64,000 nucleotides of DNA, taken from assembly GCF_002019635.1 (NCBI RefSeq), contig NZ_KV917371.1, positions 1,403,501 to 1,467,500 on the forward strand. Direction: 5' to 3'. Below are positions 1 through 8,321 of this stretch, piece after piece (the first letter of the stretch is position 1; each line of letters starts with the position of its first letter). The stretch comes from Metabacillus halosaccharovorans. GTDB taxonomy: Bacteria > Bacillota > Bacilli > Bacillales > Bacillaceae. Below the pieces are notes generated by a model. That model did no database searches, was not told where the DNA came from, and was given only the letters and a program-made list of their open reading frames with translations. The position numbers and the translations under genes were made by a program.

Positions 1-702
1 AATAGCATCCTTTGTCATCTCTATTCCGTGTTGCATTAGTGTTGTTTCGAAGCCTGCTAGCCTTTCTTTTGCAGACAATTTATTTAAATTTCCAGTAATA
101 ATACCGATAGAAGTATGTCCAAGTTCCAATAAGTACGATACCGCCTTAACACTACCCTCATAGTTATCCGCATTAATATATATCGCATTGTGATTTGTGT
201 TATAAACTTCACTCGTATCTATCATAGCAATGAAATGTTTTTGTTCAATTAGTTTAAATATAAGCTCGTTTTCTGCTTCTTGCGTCCCTACAAAAATGGC
301 TCCATCAATTATCTTTTGATAAAAAATACTTTGAACCTTTTTTAAATCCTCTTTTGAATATGCAATAGAGATAAGGACATAATAATCCATTTTATTTGCT
401 TGGTCACTGACTGCACTAACAATTGGAGAAAAAAACGGGTTATCATGTATTAAAGTATCATCCGTTGATTTGACATGATGAGGTTCCTCATTATCCTTTA
501 CATCTAATAAAATGATTGCAATCATTTTATTTTTTACACCAGCTAACTTTTGTGCTGAAGCATTGGGAGCGTAATTGTATTCTTCGATGGCTTTCCAAAC
601 CTTTTCTCTTGTGGATTGTGGTATATCTGGATAATTATTAATAACTCTTGATATTGTACTTCTAGATAATCCTAGAAGTTTAGCTAAGTCCTCACTGCGC
701 AT
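1..702 (-). CDS. LacI-family transcriptional repressor (3' end outside window)
   Basis: The reading frame runs on the minus strand from ATG at 702 to the window edge, so the C-terminus is missing. The N-terminus (MRSEDLAKLLGLSRSTISRVINNYP) is a classic LacI helix-turn-helix with hinge. It is followed by a periplasmic-binding-protein-like effector domain (KMIAIILLDV; AIYINADNYEGSVKAVKYLLELGH; IGIITG). A GGTGGAG Shine-Dalgarno lies 3-4 bases upstream of the ATG. The gene is divergent from the GH16 glucanase, and the shared 530-bp gap contains palindromes of LacI/CcpA type, so it probably represses that gene or itself. The effector is unknown; an oligosaccharide released from beta-glucan is an inference from context. 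Family assignment is firm, target assignment is not. Confidence 0.9.
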   Translation of the reverse strand, partial: MRSEDLAKLLGLSRSTISRVINNYPDIPQSTREKVWKAIEEYNYAPNASAQKLAGVKNKMIAIILLDVKDNEEPHHVKSTDDTLIHDNPFFSPIVSAVSDQANKMDYYVLISIAYSKEDLKKVQSIFYQKIIDGAIFVGTQEAENELIFKLIEQKHFIAMIDTSEVYNTNHNAIYINADNYEGSVKAVSYLLELGHTSIGIITGNLNKLSAKERLAGFETTLMQHGIEMTKDAI

Positions 703-872
703 AAAGTCTCCACCTAATCACTGATATTTATCATATTATATCAGATAGAAATTCAAGTTCTTGAATTTAAAGACTAATTAATTTGATTGGTGGATATCAA
801 ATATTAAAGACACTGGAAACTTTTACATTAAAAGTGATTGAAATTTTTTGACTTATAGTTTAACATCGTTAT

Positions 873-886
873 TGAAAGCGTTTCCG
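873..886. promoter_or_regulatory. cre-like LacI/CcpA operator
   Basis: TGAAAGCGTTTCCG fits the Bacillus catabolite-responsive element consensus (TGWAARCGYTWNCW) except at its last base. It lies in the gap between the LacI-type regulator and the glucanase, so carbon catabolite control by CcpA, or binding of the local LacI-type protein, is plausible. Binding itself is inferred. Confidence 0.5.
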
Positions 887-949
887 TTTACTGCTAGCAA
901 ACAACTTAGAAAATACATAACTATGATTAATGTTTTTTTTTACTCTTTC

Positions 950-965
950 ACTAACACGCGTTAGT
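950..965. promoter_or_regulatory. Near-palindromic ACTAAC...GTTAGT site
   Basis: Sixteen bases (ACTAACACGCGTTAGT) form an inverted repeat with one mismatched pair and a CG-containing centre. It could be a further operator between the divergent regulator and glucanase. No known consensus is matched exactly. Confidence 0.25.
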
Positions 966-1037
966 AGAAGTTATGAAATTTATTCATGTTCTTCAAAATA
1001 CTATTAACAACAACAATAAGCTTTTATAACTTAAAAC

Positions 1038-1051
1038 AGAAAGCGGTTTCT
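1038..1051. promoter_or_regulatory. LacI-type operator palindrome
   Basis: AGAAAGCGGTTTCT is an inverted repeat, near perfect around a central CG, typical of LacI-family operators. A related GAAACCGGTTTC lies about 115 bases downstream. Two similar sites upstream of the glucanase suggest control by the divergent regulator. Confidence 0.45.
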
Positions 1052-1154
1052 AAACTAAATAAAGAGATCTAGAATAACATTTTAACAATTCCACTTTAAA
1101 ATATTCTCTAACTACATAACTCAAGTAATATAAGAATATTTTATACATTCCACA

Positions 1155-1166
1155 GAAACCGGTTTC
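1155..1166. promoter_or_regulatory. Perfect LacI-type operator palindrome before the glucanase gene
   Basis: GAAACCGGTTTC is a perfect 12-bp palindrome 70 bases upstream of the glucanase start. A possible -10 element (TATACA) sits just before it, at 1142-1147, so bound repressor would cover the transcription start. The promoter call is weak because no good -35 is visible. The palindrome itself is seen directly. Confidence 0.5.
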
Positions 1167-1235
1167 CTCCTTAGAGGTGGTGATTATTTATAACAAACAT
1201 TTAGTAATAAAATTCTAATACTATGGAGGTAAATT

Positions 1236-4034
1236 ATGAATTTTAGAAAATTAGTTATTCTTTCAATTGCAGTTATTCTATTTTGTTCAAGCTTTCCCTT
1301 TAAAAGTAATGTTTCAGCTGCTGAAAACCCATCAACTGATACAAGCTCAGCATCAAAAGATTGGGAATTAATTTGGTCTGACGAATTTAATGGCGACGAT
1401 ATAAACATGGAAAACTGGAGCTATGATGTTCCTACAAATGGTAGGTATAACGGTGAAATACAATCGTATACAGAAAATAATGCCTTTGTTAAAGATGGAT
1501 CTCTTATTCTTGAGGCTAGGGAAGAAGATATTACAGAGGCAGATGGAAAAACATATAACTACTCTTCTGCTAAACTAATTTCCAAAGGTAAACAAAAATG
1601 GACGTATGGAAAAGTGGAAGTAAAAGCAAAAATGCCTTCAGGACAAGGAATTTGGCCTGCAATTTGGATGATGCCAGAGGATGAACCTTTTTATGGTACA
1701 TGGCCAGTTAGTGGAGAAATTGACATTATGGAACTATTAGGACATGAACCTGATACAATTCATGGAACAATCCACTTCGGTAATCCACATCAACAACGAC
1801 AAGGACATTATTATTTACCTGATGGTCAATCATTTGCTGATGATTACCATATTTACAGCATAGAATGGGAACCTGGTGAAATTAGATGGTATGTTGATGG
1901 TAATTTATATCACACTGCAAATGACTGGTTCAATAAAAGTGATTCTAATGCAGATGACTATACCTATCCAGCACCATTTGATCAAGATTTCTTCTTAATT
2001 ATGAACATTTCAGTAGGTGGAGGCTGGCCAGGTAATCCTGATGAAACAACAGTATTCCCTCAACAAATGGCAGTTGATTATGTAAAGGTCTATCAAAAAG
2101 ATGAGTACCCTGAACGTGAAAAGCCTGTAAGTGAGGATAACGATGATGTTAGAGCTCCTCTTAAGGATGGTAATTACGTTTACAATGGTAGTTTTGATAT
2201 GGAAGACCCTTCTGTAGACGGTGTAGAAGGTGTACTAAATTCTGATTATTGGAAATTTTCAACAGATGGAGGCGCAATTGCGAATCTTGCACCAAATAAC
2301 GGTGCAATGGATGTAAATATTCAATCAGGCGGTAATGTTGAACACGGAGTTCAATTACTTCAAGCTCCAATTCATCTTATAAAAGGAGCTAAGTATAAAG
2401 CTTCCTTTAAAGCAAAAGCAGAGAATGAAAGACCATTAAAAGTTAAAATAGGTGCAGATGGAGATCGAAGTTGGAAAGATTATGCTGGACAAGATCCTTT
2501 CACTCTAACAACTTCTTGGGAGGATTACTCATTTGAATTTACTATGAATGAAGAAACTGATAGTAAAGCTCGATATGAATTCAATATGGGGCTAAATGAC
2601 GGAGATATTTCACTTGATGATGTAAGATTAGAGAAAATTGAAGATGCAGAACCTGTTGATCCGTCAAAAATTGTAAGAGACCCACTTCCAACTGGAAACT
2701 ATATTTATAACGGTACTTTTGACCAAGGTACTGAGAGAATGGGTTTTTGGGAATTTAGAACAGACGAATCCGCAGATGCAACGAAATATATCGGAAGTGC
2801 AGTAAATGAAAGAAGATTTGAAGCATTGATCAGTAATGGTGGTAACAATAAAAATTCAGTACAATTAGCTCAAAATGGTTTTAATCTAGAAAATGGAAAA
2901 CCATATCAATTAACCTTTGAAGCAAGTACAGAAGCAGAAAGGGATATTCAGGTAGCTATCACGAATTCGAAGTCTGATATAATACATGAAGAAACAGTTA
3001 ACTTAACACCAACTACACAAGAATATACGTTAGATTTTACAAATGATTTTGCAACCGATAATAGATCAGAGCTCCAATTTAATATTGGTGGTAATCAAAA
3101 CGATGTGTACATTGATAATGTGTTCATGAAAAGACTACCATTGGAGCAGGTAGAAGGTAATCTTGTTAAAAATGGAATTTTTGACGGCCTAGCTAGTTGG
3201 AGAGCAGAAGCATATAATCCCGGTAAAGCAACTTTTGCAGTAAACGAAGAGGGACAAGCTAAAGCAGCTATTACTGATATCGGTACTGCTGATTGGAACA
3301 TTCAATTATTCCAACAGGGAATTAATATCGAACAGGATGCTACTTATGAAGTATCTTTTGATGCAAAATCTACTGTGGACCGACCATTACGTGTACAAAT
3401 TCAACATAATGGTGAAGAAGACAACAATTGGACAGGATACTTTGATCAAGCGGCAGAACTAACAAATACATTGCAGACATTTACCTACACATTTAAAATG
3501 AGTGAACCAACAGATCCATCAGCCAAATTTGGTTTTGCTTTAGGAAAAGATGCTGATGGATTAACACCAGCAGAAATACAGGATGTATTTATTGACAATG
3601 TTGTTATTAAAAAAGTAGAAGACAATAGTAATCCAGAAAGTCCTCCAGGCACTGATGATCCAGGTACTGATAATCCAGGCACTGATGATCCGGGCACTGA
3701 TAATCCGGGCACTGATGATCCGGGCACTGATGATCCAGGCACTGATGATCCAGGCACTGATGATCCGGACACTGATGATCCGGGCACTGATGATCCGGGC
3801 ACTGATGATCCGGGCACTGATGATCCGGGCACTGATGATCCGGGCACTGATGATCCAGGTACTAACGAGCCAAATACTAAAGACCCAGAAGTAAAACAGG
3901 GTGAAAATTCTGGAGAAAAACAAAGATTACCTGACACTGCAACTAACACGTTTAACCTACTTGCTTTAGGGCTATTAGTAGTCATGTTTGGTTCAGTTTT
4001 AGTTATTAAAGCTCGTAGAAAAAAATCCTTTTAA
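1236..4034 (+). CDS. Sortase-anchored GH16 beta-glucanase (laminarinase type) with three CBM4/9-like domains
   Basis: This 932-residue wall-anchored enzyme probably hydrolyses beta-1,3-glucan. A signal peptide ends near VSA at residues 26-28. The GH16 domain (about 45-290) has the catalytic motif EIDIME (E161, D163, E166) and WPAIWMMP. The extra Met in the motif is typical of laminarinases rather than lichenases. Three related carbohydrate-binding modules follow (about 309-470, 484-635, 639-797), each opening with a (V/I)YNG(S/T)FD-like strand. After them come 15 GTDDP-type repeats, then LPDTA (898-902), a hydrophobic segment and a KARRKK tail. LPDTA/LPDTS is the motif used by the B. subtilis sortase YhcS. 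GGAGG sits 6 bases before the ATG. The gene stands alone and is divergent from a LacI regulator. Exact substrate specificity is inferred. Confidence 0.92.
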   Translation: MNFRKLVILSIAVILFCSSFPFKSNVSAAENPSTDTSSASKDWELIWSDEFNGDDINMENWSYDVPTNGRYNGEIQSYTENNAFVKDGSLILEAREEDITEADGKTYNYSSAKLISKGKQKWTYGKVEVKAKMPSGQGIWPAIWMMPEDEPFYGTWPVSGEIDIMELLGHEPDTIHGTIHFGNPHQQRQGHYYLPDGQSFADDYHIYSIEWEPGEIRWYVDGNLYHTANDWFNKSDSNADDYTYPAPFDQDFFLIMNISVGGGWPGNPDETTVFPQQMAVDYVKVYQKDEYPEREKPVSEDNDDVRAPLKDGNYVYNGSFDMEDPSVDGVEGVLNSDYWKFSTDGGAIANLAPNNGAMDVNIQSGGNVEHGVQLLQAPIHLIKGAKYKASFKAKAENERPLKVKIGADGDRSWKDYAGQDPFTLTTSWEDYSFEFTMNEETDSKARYEFNMGLNDGDISLDDVRLEKIEDAEPVDPSKIVRDPLPTGNYIYNGTFDQGTERMGFWEFRTDESADATKYIGSAVNERRFEALISNGGNNKNSVQLAQNGFNLENGKPYQLTFEASTEAERDIQVAITNSKSDIIHEETVNLTPTTQEYTLDFTNDFATDNRSELQFNIGGNQNDVYIDNVFMKRLPLEQVEGNLVKNGIFDGLASWRAEAYNPGKATFAVNEEGQAKAAITDIGTADWNIQLFQQGINIEQDATYEVSFDAKSTVDRPLRVQIQHNGEEDNNWTGYFDQAAELTNTLQTFTYTFKMSEPTDPSAKFGFALGKDADGLTPAEIQDVFIDNVVIKKVEDNSNPESPPGTDDPGTDNPGTDDPGTDNPGTDDPGTDDPGTDDPGTDDPDTDDPGTDDPGTDDPGTDDPGTDDPGTDDPGTNEPNTKDPEVKQGENSGEKQRLPDTATNTFNLLALGLLVVMFGSVLVIKARRKKSF
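3648..3872 (+). repeat. 15-bp coding tandem repeat (GTDDP linker), 15 units
   Basis: Fifteen in-frame copies of a 15-base unit (GGCACTGATGATCCG and close variants) encode GTDDP, with GTDNP, DTDDP and GTNEP variants. They form an acidic, proline-spaced stalk between the carbohydrate-binding modules and the LPDTA anchor. Such arrays span the wall and tend to vary in copy number between strains. Because the unit length is a multiple of three and lacks stops, all frames stay open here, which produces spurious ORFs. Confidence 0.97.
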
Positions 4035-4041
4035 CGTAAAT

Positions 4042-4077
4042 AGCACTAATTCCTTTAAGGAATAGTGCTGTTTTTTT
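4042..4077 (+). terminator. Rho-independent terminator of the glucanase gene
   Basis: AGCACTAATTCC and GGAATAGTGCT pair with one bulged A around a TTTAA loop, and seven T residues follow. It lies directly after the glucanase stop codon. Confidence 0.85.
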
Positions 4078-4161
4078 ATTTAACATAGAAAAACACGGTT
4101 GTACCCGTACACTATCAACAAAATGTCAAATCTCTTTTCCGTTAATTGTTATAAATAACTA

Positions 4162-4677
4162 TTAAACTTTAGAAGATCTGTTTTTTGTTTCAAACATCCG
4201 AAATCGATCAAGGATCATTTCTAGTCTTGCTCGGTTATACCTCTGCACAATAATAAAAGGGACGTTGAAAAACAATGCATATAAGATCATTACCCAACCA
4301 GCCCAGACTGGATTCCAAAAGAAAAACAGCGGAGCAGGGAGAATTGATAGCCAATGAGCTAGTTCGGCTCTCTTCGTCTCAGCAGCAAATCTTTGAAGAG
4401 TGTCATTGTCGAACCCATGTAGAGCCTTTTTTTCATATCCAAACTTAAAAAGGCGTGCACCATCTGGAACGGCTCCTTTCCACTTTTTCACACAAAAAAG
4501 ACGCTGCCATAAATGACCTGAGTTTTCCCAAGCGGCAATCTTAAAAAGCGAGGAACTTCTTTGAAAATATCGTAATGGCACGAAAAAACAGCAAACAGAA
4601 ACGAGTAGATGAAAAAAGGCCCAGGCTACCACGTCGATAATGATGGTCCACATAATCGAAAATGAAATGATCGGCAT
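4162..4677 (-). CDS. crtO: Glycosyl-4,4'-diaponeurosporenoate acyltransferase CrtO
   Basis: This 171-residue membrane protein closely matches staphylococcal CrtO (about 165 residues) in length and layout. An N-terminal hydrophobic stretch is followed by the segment AAWENSGHLWQRLFCVKKWKG, then two hydrophobic segments near residues 107-145 and a basic tail. CrtO adds a fatty acyl chain to the sugar of glycosyl-diaponeurosporenoate, the last step of staphyloxanthin synthesis, at the membrane. It is the last gene of the crt operon, 14 bases after crtQ, with AGGGG before the ATG. Assignment is strong from context and sequence. The acyl donor and chain are unknown. Confidence 0.88.
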   Translation of the reverse strand: MPIISFSIMWTIIIDVVAWAFFHLLVSVCCFFVPLRYFQRSSSLFKIAAWENSGHLWQRLFCVKKWKGAVPDGARLFKFGYEKKALHGFDNDTLQRFAAETKRAELAHWLSILPAPLFFFWNPVWAGWVMILYALFFNVPFIIVQRYNRARLEMILDRFRMFETKNRSSKV

Positions 4678-4691
4678 ATCGATTCCCCTGT

Positions 4692-5813
4692 CTAGACTTT
4701 AATGTTCCTTCCCTTCCATGTTACTGTACGCACTATTTTTGTCAGGTACAAAGAGTAGACAAAAACACCTGTAAAGAATAGCAATAAGAAAGGAAACAAA
4801 GGAAAAACCCATATATAAAAATTACCTGTTTTTCTGGCAAGAAAGGCTGTTTGCCACGTATATAATAGATAGAAAAAAAGACTAATGACGATCACAACCA
4901 AGTTTGGTTGAAGAAGGGAAATAATGAGCCCTCCTATCAGTGCAAAACCACCACAGATCCAAAGGTTAATGAAAAGCATGACAGTTCCGTGAGTTGACTT
5001 CGATGCCGTAGCAAAGTTCTTCGCCCAACCTTCTATCAACTGCTTCCATCCTTCAGGATACATCCGGAATGAAATAATGCCTTTACCACCATAACAAAAT
5101 ATTGGAAACTGATTTTCCCTGAAGACTTTCGCAAGGGCAAAATCATCCATAATCGCGTTTTTCGCTTTTTCATGGCCTCCTGCATGAAAATAGTTTTCTC
5201 TGTCACATAGTATACAAGGACCAAAGGCACCAGCGGCTGGAAATGTTTCTTTCCAAGGAGTGAAAATATTCATACCAATCATGACGATCATGTTGAATAC
5301 AGCGGAGAAGTTTTCATAAACTCGTTTGATCGTGTGATACGGTTGGACAGAAAAAACTCCTTCTGCACCATGATCCATATAAGAAAACAACAATGTTTCG
5401 AGACTAGTTTCATGAACGAATTGAGTATCCGCATCTAAAAATAACAACCATTTTCCTTTTGCGTGCTTGGCTCCCGTCCAACAAGCATGCGATTTGCCCG
5501 AGCCCATGTGAGCAACTTTTTCATTTTGAAGAACTGTTGCTCCATATTGTTTCGCCACCGAAACGGTACGATCTGTCGAGGCATCATCGACAACGAATAA
5601 TTCAAATTGTTGAAAGCTTTGTTGTTTTAAAGATTGAAGTAAAGCTTCTATCCTTCCTTCCTCATTTCTTGCAGGTATTATAATTGATAGTAAAGGAAGA
5701 GGGGTGTGGGTATTTTTTTTTATAGGAATTAATGGTGAAGACCAAAACATTAGGGCACCGCTTATCACACCGATCATCGTAAGTAGCCAAATACTAATCC
5801 ATACTATAAACAT
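4692..5813 (-). CDS. crtQ: 4,4'-diaponeurosporenoate glycosyltransferase CrtQ (GT2)
   Basis: A 373-residue family 2 glycosyltransferase with an N-terminal membrane segment, the nucleotide-sugar region LSIIIPARNEEGRIEALL, VDDASTDRT, a DADTQF DxD-type metal motif and MDDFALAKVF, then several C-terminal membrane helices. CrtQ esterifies the carboxyl end of diaponeurosporenoate with a sugar (glucose in Staphylococcus). GGAGGGGG precedes the ATG. It lies 81 bases downstream of crtP and 14 upstream of crtO, consistent with one operon. The sugar used here is inferred from the family. Confidence 0.9.
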   Translation of the reverse strand: MFIVWISIWLLTMIGVISGALMFWSSPLIPIKKNTHTPLPLLSIIIPARNEEGRIEALLQSLKQQSFQQFELFVVDDASTDRTVSVAKQYGATVLQNEKVAHMGSGKSHACWTGAKHAKGKWLLFLDADTQFVHETSLETLLFSYMDHGAEGVFSVQPYHTIKRVYENFSAVFNMIVMIGMNIFTPWKETFPAAGAFGPCILCDRENYFHAGGHEKAKNAIMDDFALAKVFRENQFPIFCYGGKGIISFRMYPEGWKQLIEGWAKNFATASKSTHGTVMLFINLWICGGFALIGGLIISLLQPNLVVIVISLFFYLLYTWQTAFLARKTGNFYIWVFPLFPFLLLFFTGVFVYSLYLTKIVRTVTWKGRNIKV

Positions 5814-5894
5814 TTCTCTTCCCCCTCCTATAAAGCAACCATTGTATGTATATGCGCTTTTTGCTGCCTGTCCACTTGCTTTTGTAAGGGAACT

Positions 5895-7394
5895 TCAAGT
5901 TCCATATGTCTGATCTCTTTCAACAATTTTATCTCGAACTTGCTGTCCGCTTAACGTCACCATAGGCATTCCTCCGCCAGGGTTGACCGTTCCACCGACG
6001 AAATATAAATTTTCATATCGTTTACTTTGCTTACTATGTTTAAAGCCCTTGTTTTTCTTCCGATCAGATACAGTGCCATATATTGAACCCCGATCAGAAT
6101 TATATGTACGTTGGATGTCTTCCGGTGTCCAAATATCTTTCGTCACGATATTTTCCCGCAATTGATCAAGCCCCATCTTTTCCAATTTCATCAATACTTT
6201 TTCAGCAAATGCCTCATAATCTTCTTGGGTAAATGGGTTATCTTTTATATAAGGAATATGCGGCAGAATTTTTAAATTTTCATAGCCGGACCTAGCCTGA
6301 GACAGATCTGTTTTATTGACATTAACAAGATATATGACAGGATCGTCCGGCAATTCATGGCTGTGAAAGATTTTATCCATTTGCTGCTTGAGGTTTTCTG
6401 AAAAGAAAAAATTGTGATGGCTTAGCTGTGGGTAGCTTTTTTTCACTCCTACATGGATGACCAACCCAGAACTCGCTGGTTCAAACTTCTTTTTAAGTTT
6501 ACGAATTAATGATTCTTTTTCTTGAAGTAATTTTGTGTATACCGGAATTACTTCCATATTGGCGATATAGTGATCTGCTGTCAGCAATTCTCCACTCTCC
6601 AGCATTGCTCCGGTAATTTTGCCTTTTTCTTTTTGTAATTGAATGATAGCCTGATTCGTATACAATTGAACCCCTATTTCCTCAGCCAATCTTACAAGAC
6701 CACGTGCAAGCAAATGCATGCCTCCTGGTACATACCACACTCCCTGAGCATGTTGCATATAAATCATCATATTTAAAACAGCTGGTGCATCATAAGGGGA
6801 GGATCCTACATATTTAATGAAATATGAAAGCATGTCACGAAATTGCGGATTACTAATTCTTTTGTCAATCGCTTCATACATCGTTGATCCCAAATCAAAT
6901 GCCTTGATAGATTTAAAAATACCATGATAGCCCATCACTTCTTTTGTACTGTCAAAACCTTTTTGAAAATATCCTTCCTCTGTAATGTCATATAGTTTTT
7001 TAGAATAATTGAGCAATTGTTTGTATTCGTCAATATCGCTTTGTGTCAAATTAGCATTTTTCTCAAGCATGTCTTGAAGACTCTCATACAAATCGATCAC
7101 ATTACCATTTGGAAAAAAAGAACGCCACTGATGCTCCAGTCGTAATAGCGGAACATAGTCCTTCATCCTTTTCCCGCTTGCAGCAAATAATCTTTCAAAA
7201 ATATGGGGCATTGTTAAAATTGATGGTCCGAGATCAAAGCCAAAGCCGTCTTGCTCAAGCCGGTTCAATTTTCCCCCTAAATGGTTATTCTTTTCATATA
7301 AAGATACCGCATACCCACTTTGAGCAAGAGAGATAGCTGCGGATAAACCACCCAACCCTCCACCAATAACTAGCACTTTTTTCCGTTCATCCAT
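5895..7394 (-). CDS. crtP: 4,4'-diaponeurosporene oxygenase CrtP
   Basis: A flavin-dependent enzyme of the phytoene-desaturase family, about 499 residues from the ATG at 7394. That start is preferred over a GTG at 7421 because AGGATGGAG precedes it. The dinucleotide-binding motif VLVIGGGLGGLSAAISLAQSG opens the protein, and the C-terminus has FVGGTVNPGGGMPMVTLSGQQV. The segments RISNPQFRDMLSYFIKYVGSS and EHQWRSFFPNG match S. aureus CrtP far better than CrtN. CrtP oxidises the terminal methyl group of diaponeurosporene. A dedicated aldehyde dehydrogenase (AldH in Staphylococcus) that would complete the oxidation to the acid is not present in the operon. Confidence 0.9.
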   Translation of the reverse strand: MDERKKVLVIGGGLGGLSAAISLAQSGYAVSLYEKNNHLGGKLNRLEQDGFGFDLGPSILTMPHIFERLFAASGKRMKDYVPLLRLEHQWRSFFPNGNVIDLYESLQDMLEKNANLTQSDIDEYKQLLNYSKKLYDITEEGYFQKGFDSTKEVMGYHGIFKSIKAFDLGSTMYEAIDKRISNPQFRDMLSYFIKYVGSSPYDAPAVLNMMIYMQHAQGVWYVPGGMHLLARGLVRLAEEIGVQLYTNQAIIQLQKEKGKITGAMLESGELLTADHYIANMEVIPVYTKLLQEKESLIRKLKKKFEPASSGLVIHVGVKKSYPQLSHHNFFFSENLKQQMDKIFHSHELPDDPVIYLVNVNKTDLSQARSGYENLKILPHIPYIKDNPFTQEDYEAFAEKVLMKLEKMGLDQLRENIVTKDIWTPEDIQRTYNSDRGSIYGTVSDRKKNKGFKHSKQSKRYENLYFVGGTVNPGGGMPMVTLSGQQVRDKIVERDQTYGT

Positions 7395-7428
7395 CTCGCT
7401 CCATCCTTTCTCCGTCCTCACGTCAATA

Positions 7429-8283
7429 TTAGTGACTAATCGCTTTTCTTATAGCATTCATTTTTTCCTCGGCTACATAGTTCCTCCATGATAAACAATC
7501 ATAATGATGAGCCCGTACAGAGTTTAGAATTTCTCTATAGACTTGCGCAGAAAGAGAAACAGGCAGCTGACTATCTTCATCAAAGTAAGTGATATTTTCA
7601 AAGAACCCTTCATAAAGTTCCTCTGCCCTTAAGGCTAGTTTTTCCCAGAGTTGAATGAAATTCATATTAATAATTCTGTTTTGCAAATCAGAGCGTGAAT
7701 ATTGATACCTGACTAGTTCTTCTTCTGGTAAGTAGATTCGTTGCTTTTCAAAAAAATCTTCCCCCACATCTCTTAAAATGTTCGTCATTTGCATAGCAAT
7801 TCCCAAGTTCACCGCAGGGCCACTTAAGTCACGGGGAGTATTGGAGGCAATAATCGGAAGAAGCATTCGCCCCACCGATCCGGCAACATAATAGCTGTAT
7901 TGCTCCAAGTCCTGCATCGTTTTCGGGGCTGAAAAGTGTACATCCATCAACTGTCCATTTAGTTGATCATAAAAAGGCTTAATCGACATTGGATAATCAT
8001 CAAACACCGAGCGTAAAGCTCTCCATAAGGGCACATCCGGTTCTGCACGATTTTGAAATAAATCCAGTTCTTTCTTTAATTGCTCTAATGCTCGCAGCTT
8101 TTCTGCTTTTATTCTGCTTTCATCGACACAATCATCCGCAATTCTGCAAAAGGCATAGATCGCAAAGACAGCATTTGACTTCTCCTTAGGGAGCTTTGAA
8201 AAGGCATAATAAAAACTTTTCGAATGCCTTCGAATAATTTCTTCACAATAAATAAAATCAGCTTGCTTTTGCCTCCAATTCAT
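7429..8283 (-). CDS. crtM: Dehydrosqualene (4,4'-diapophytoene) synthase CrtM
   Basis: A 284-residue squalene/phytoene synthase family enzyme that joins two farnesyl diphosphates head-to-head to give the C30 precursor diapophytoene. The first Asp-rich motif is DDCVDE (D50-E55) and the second is NILRDVGEDF near residue 175; both bind Mg-diphosphate. HSKSFYYAFSKLP is typical of the family. The start at 8283 is chosen because AAGGAGGAG lies just upstream; a longer frame begins at 8325 but overlaps crtN without a ribosome site. It lies between crtN and crtP in the operon. Confidence 0.94.
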   Translation of the reverse strand: MNWRQKQADFIYCEEIIRRHSKSFYYAFSKLPKEKSNAVFAIYAFCRIADDCVDESRIKAEKLRALEQLKKELDLFQNRAEPDVPLWRALRSVFDDYPMSIKPFYDQLNGQLMDVHFSAPKTMQDLEQYSYYVAGSVGRMLLPIIASNTPRDLSGPAVNLGIAMQMTNILRDVGEDFFEKQRIYLPEEELVRYQYSRSDLQNRIINMNFIQLWEKLALRAEELYEGFFENITYFDEDSQLPVSLSAQVYREILNSVRAHHYDCLSWRNYVAEEKMNAIRKAISH

Positions 8284-8321
8284 GTTGCTCTCCTCCTTCA
8301 AAACGTTAGTGGTAATCCATC

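Noticed and set aside
3648..3872. Possible CRISPR array
   Set aside because: The 15-base units are contiguous, in frame and without unique spacers; they encode a protein stalk.
3485..3985. Long open frames on both strands over the GTDDP repeats
   Set aside because: The 15-base unit has no stop in several frames, so repeats alone keep them open. The low-complexity products lack ribosome sites and lie inside the glucanase gene.
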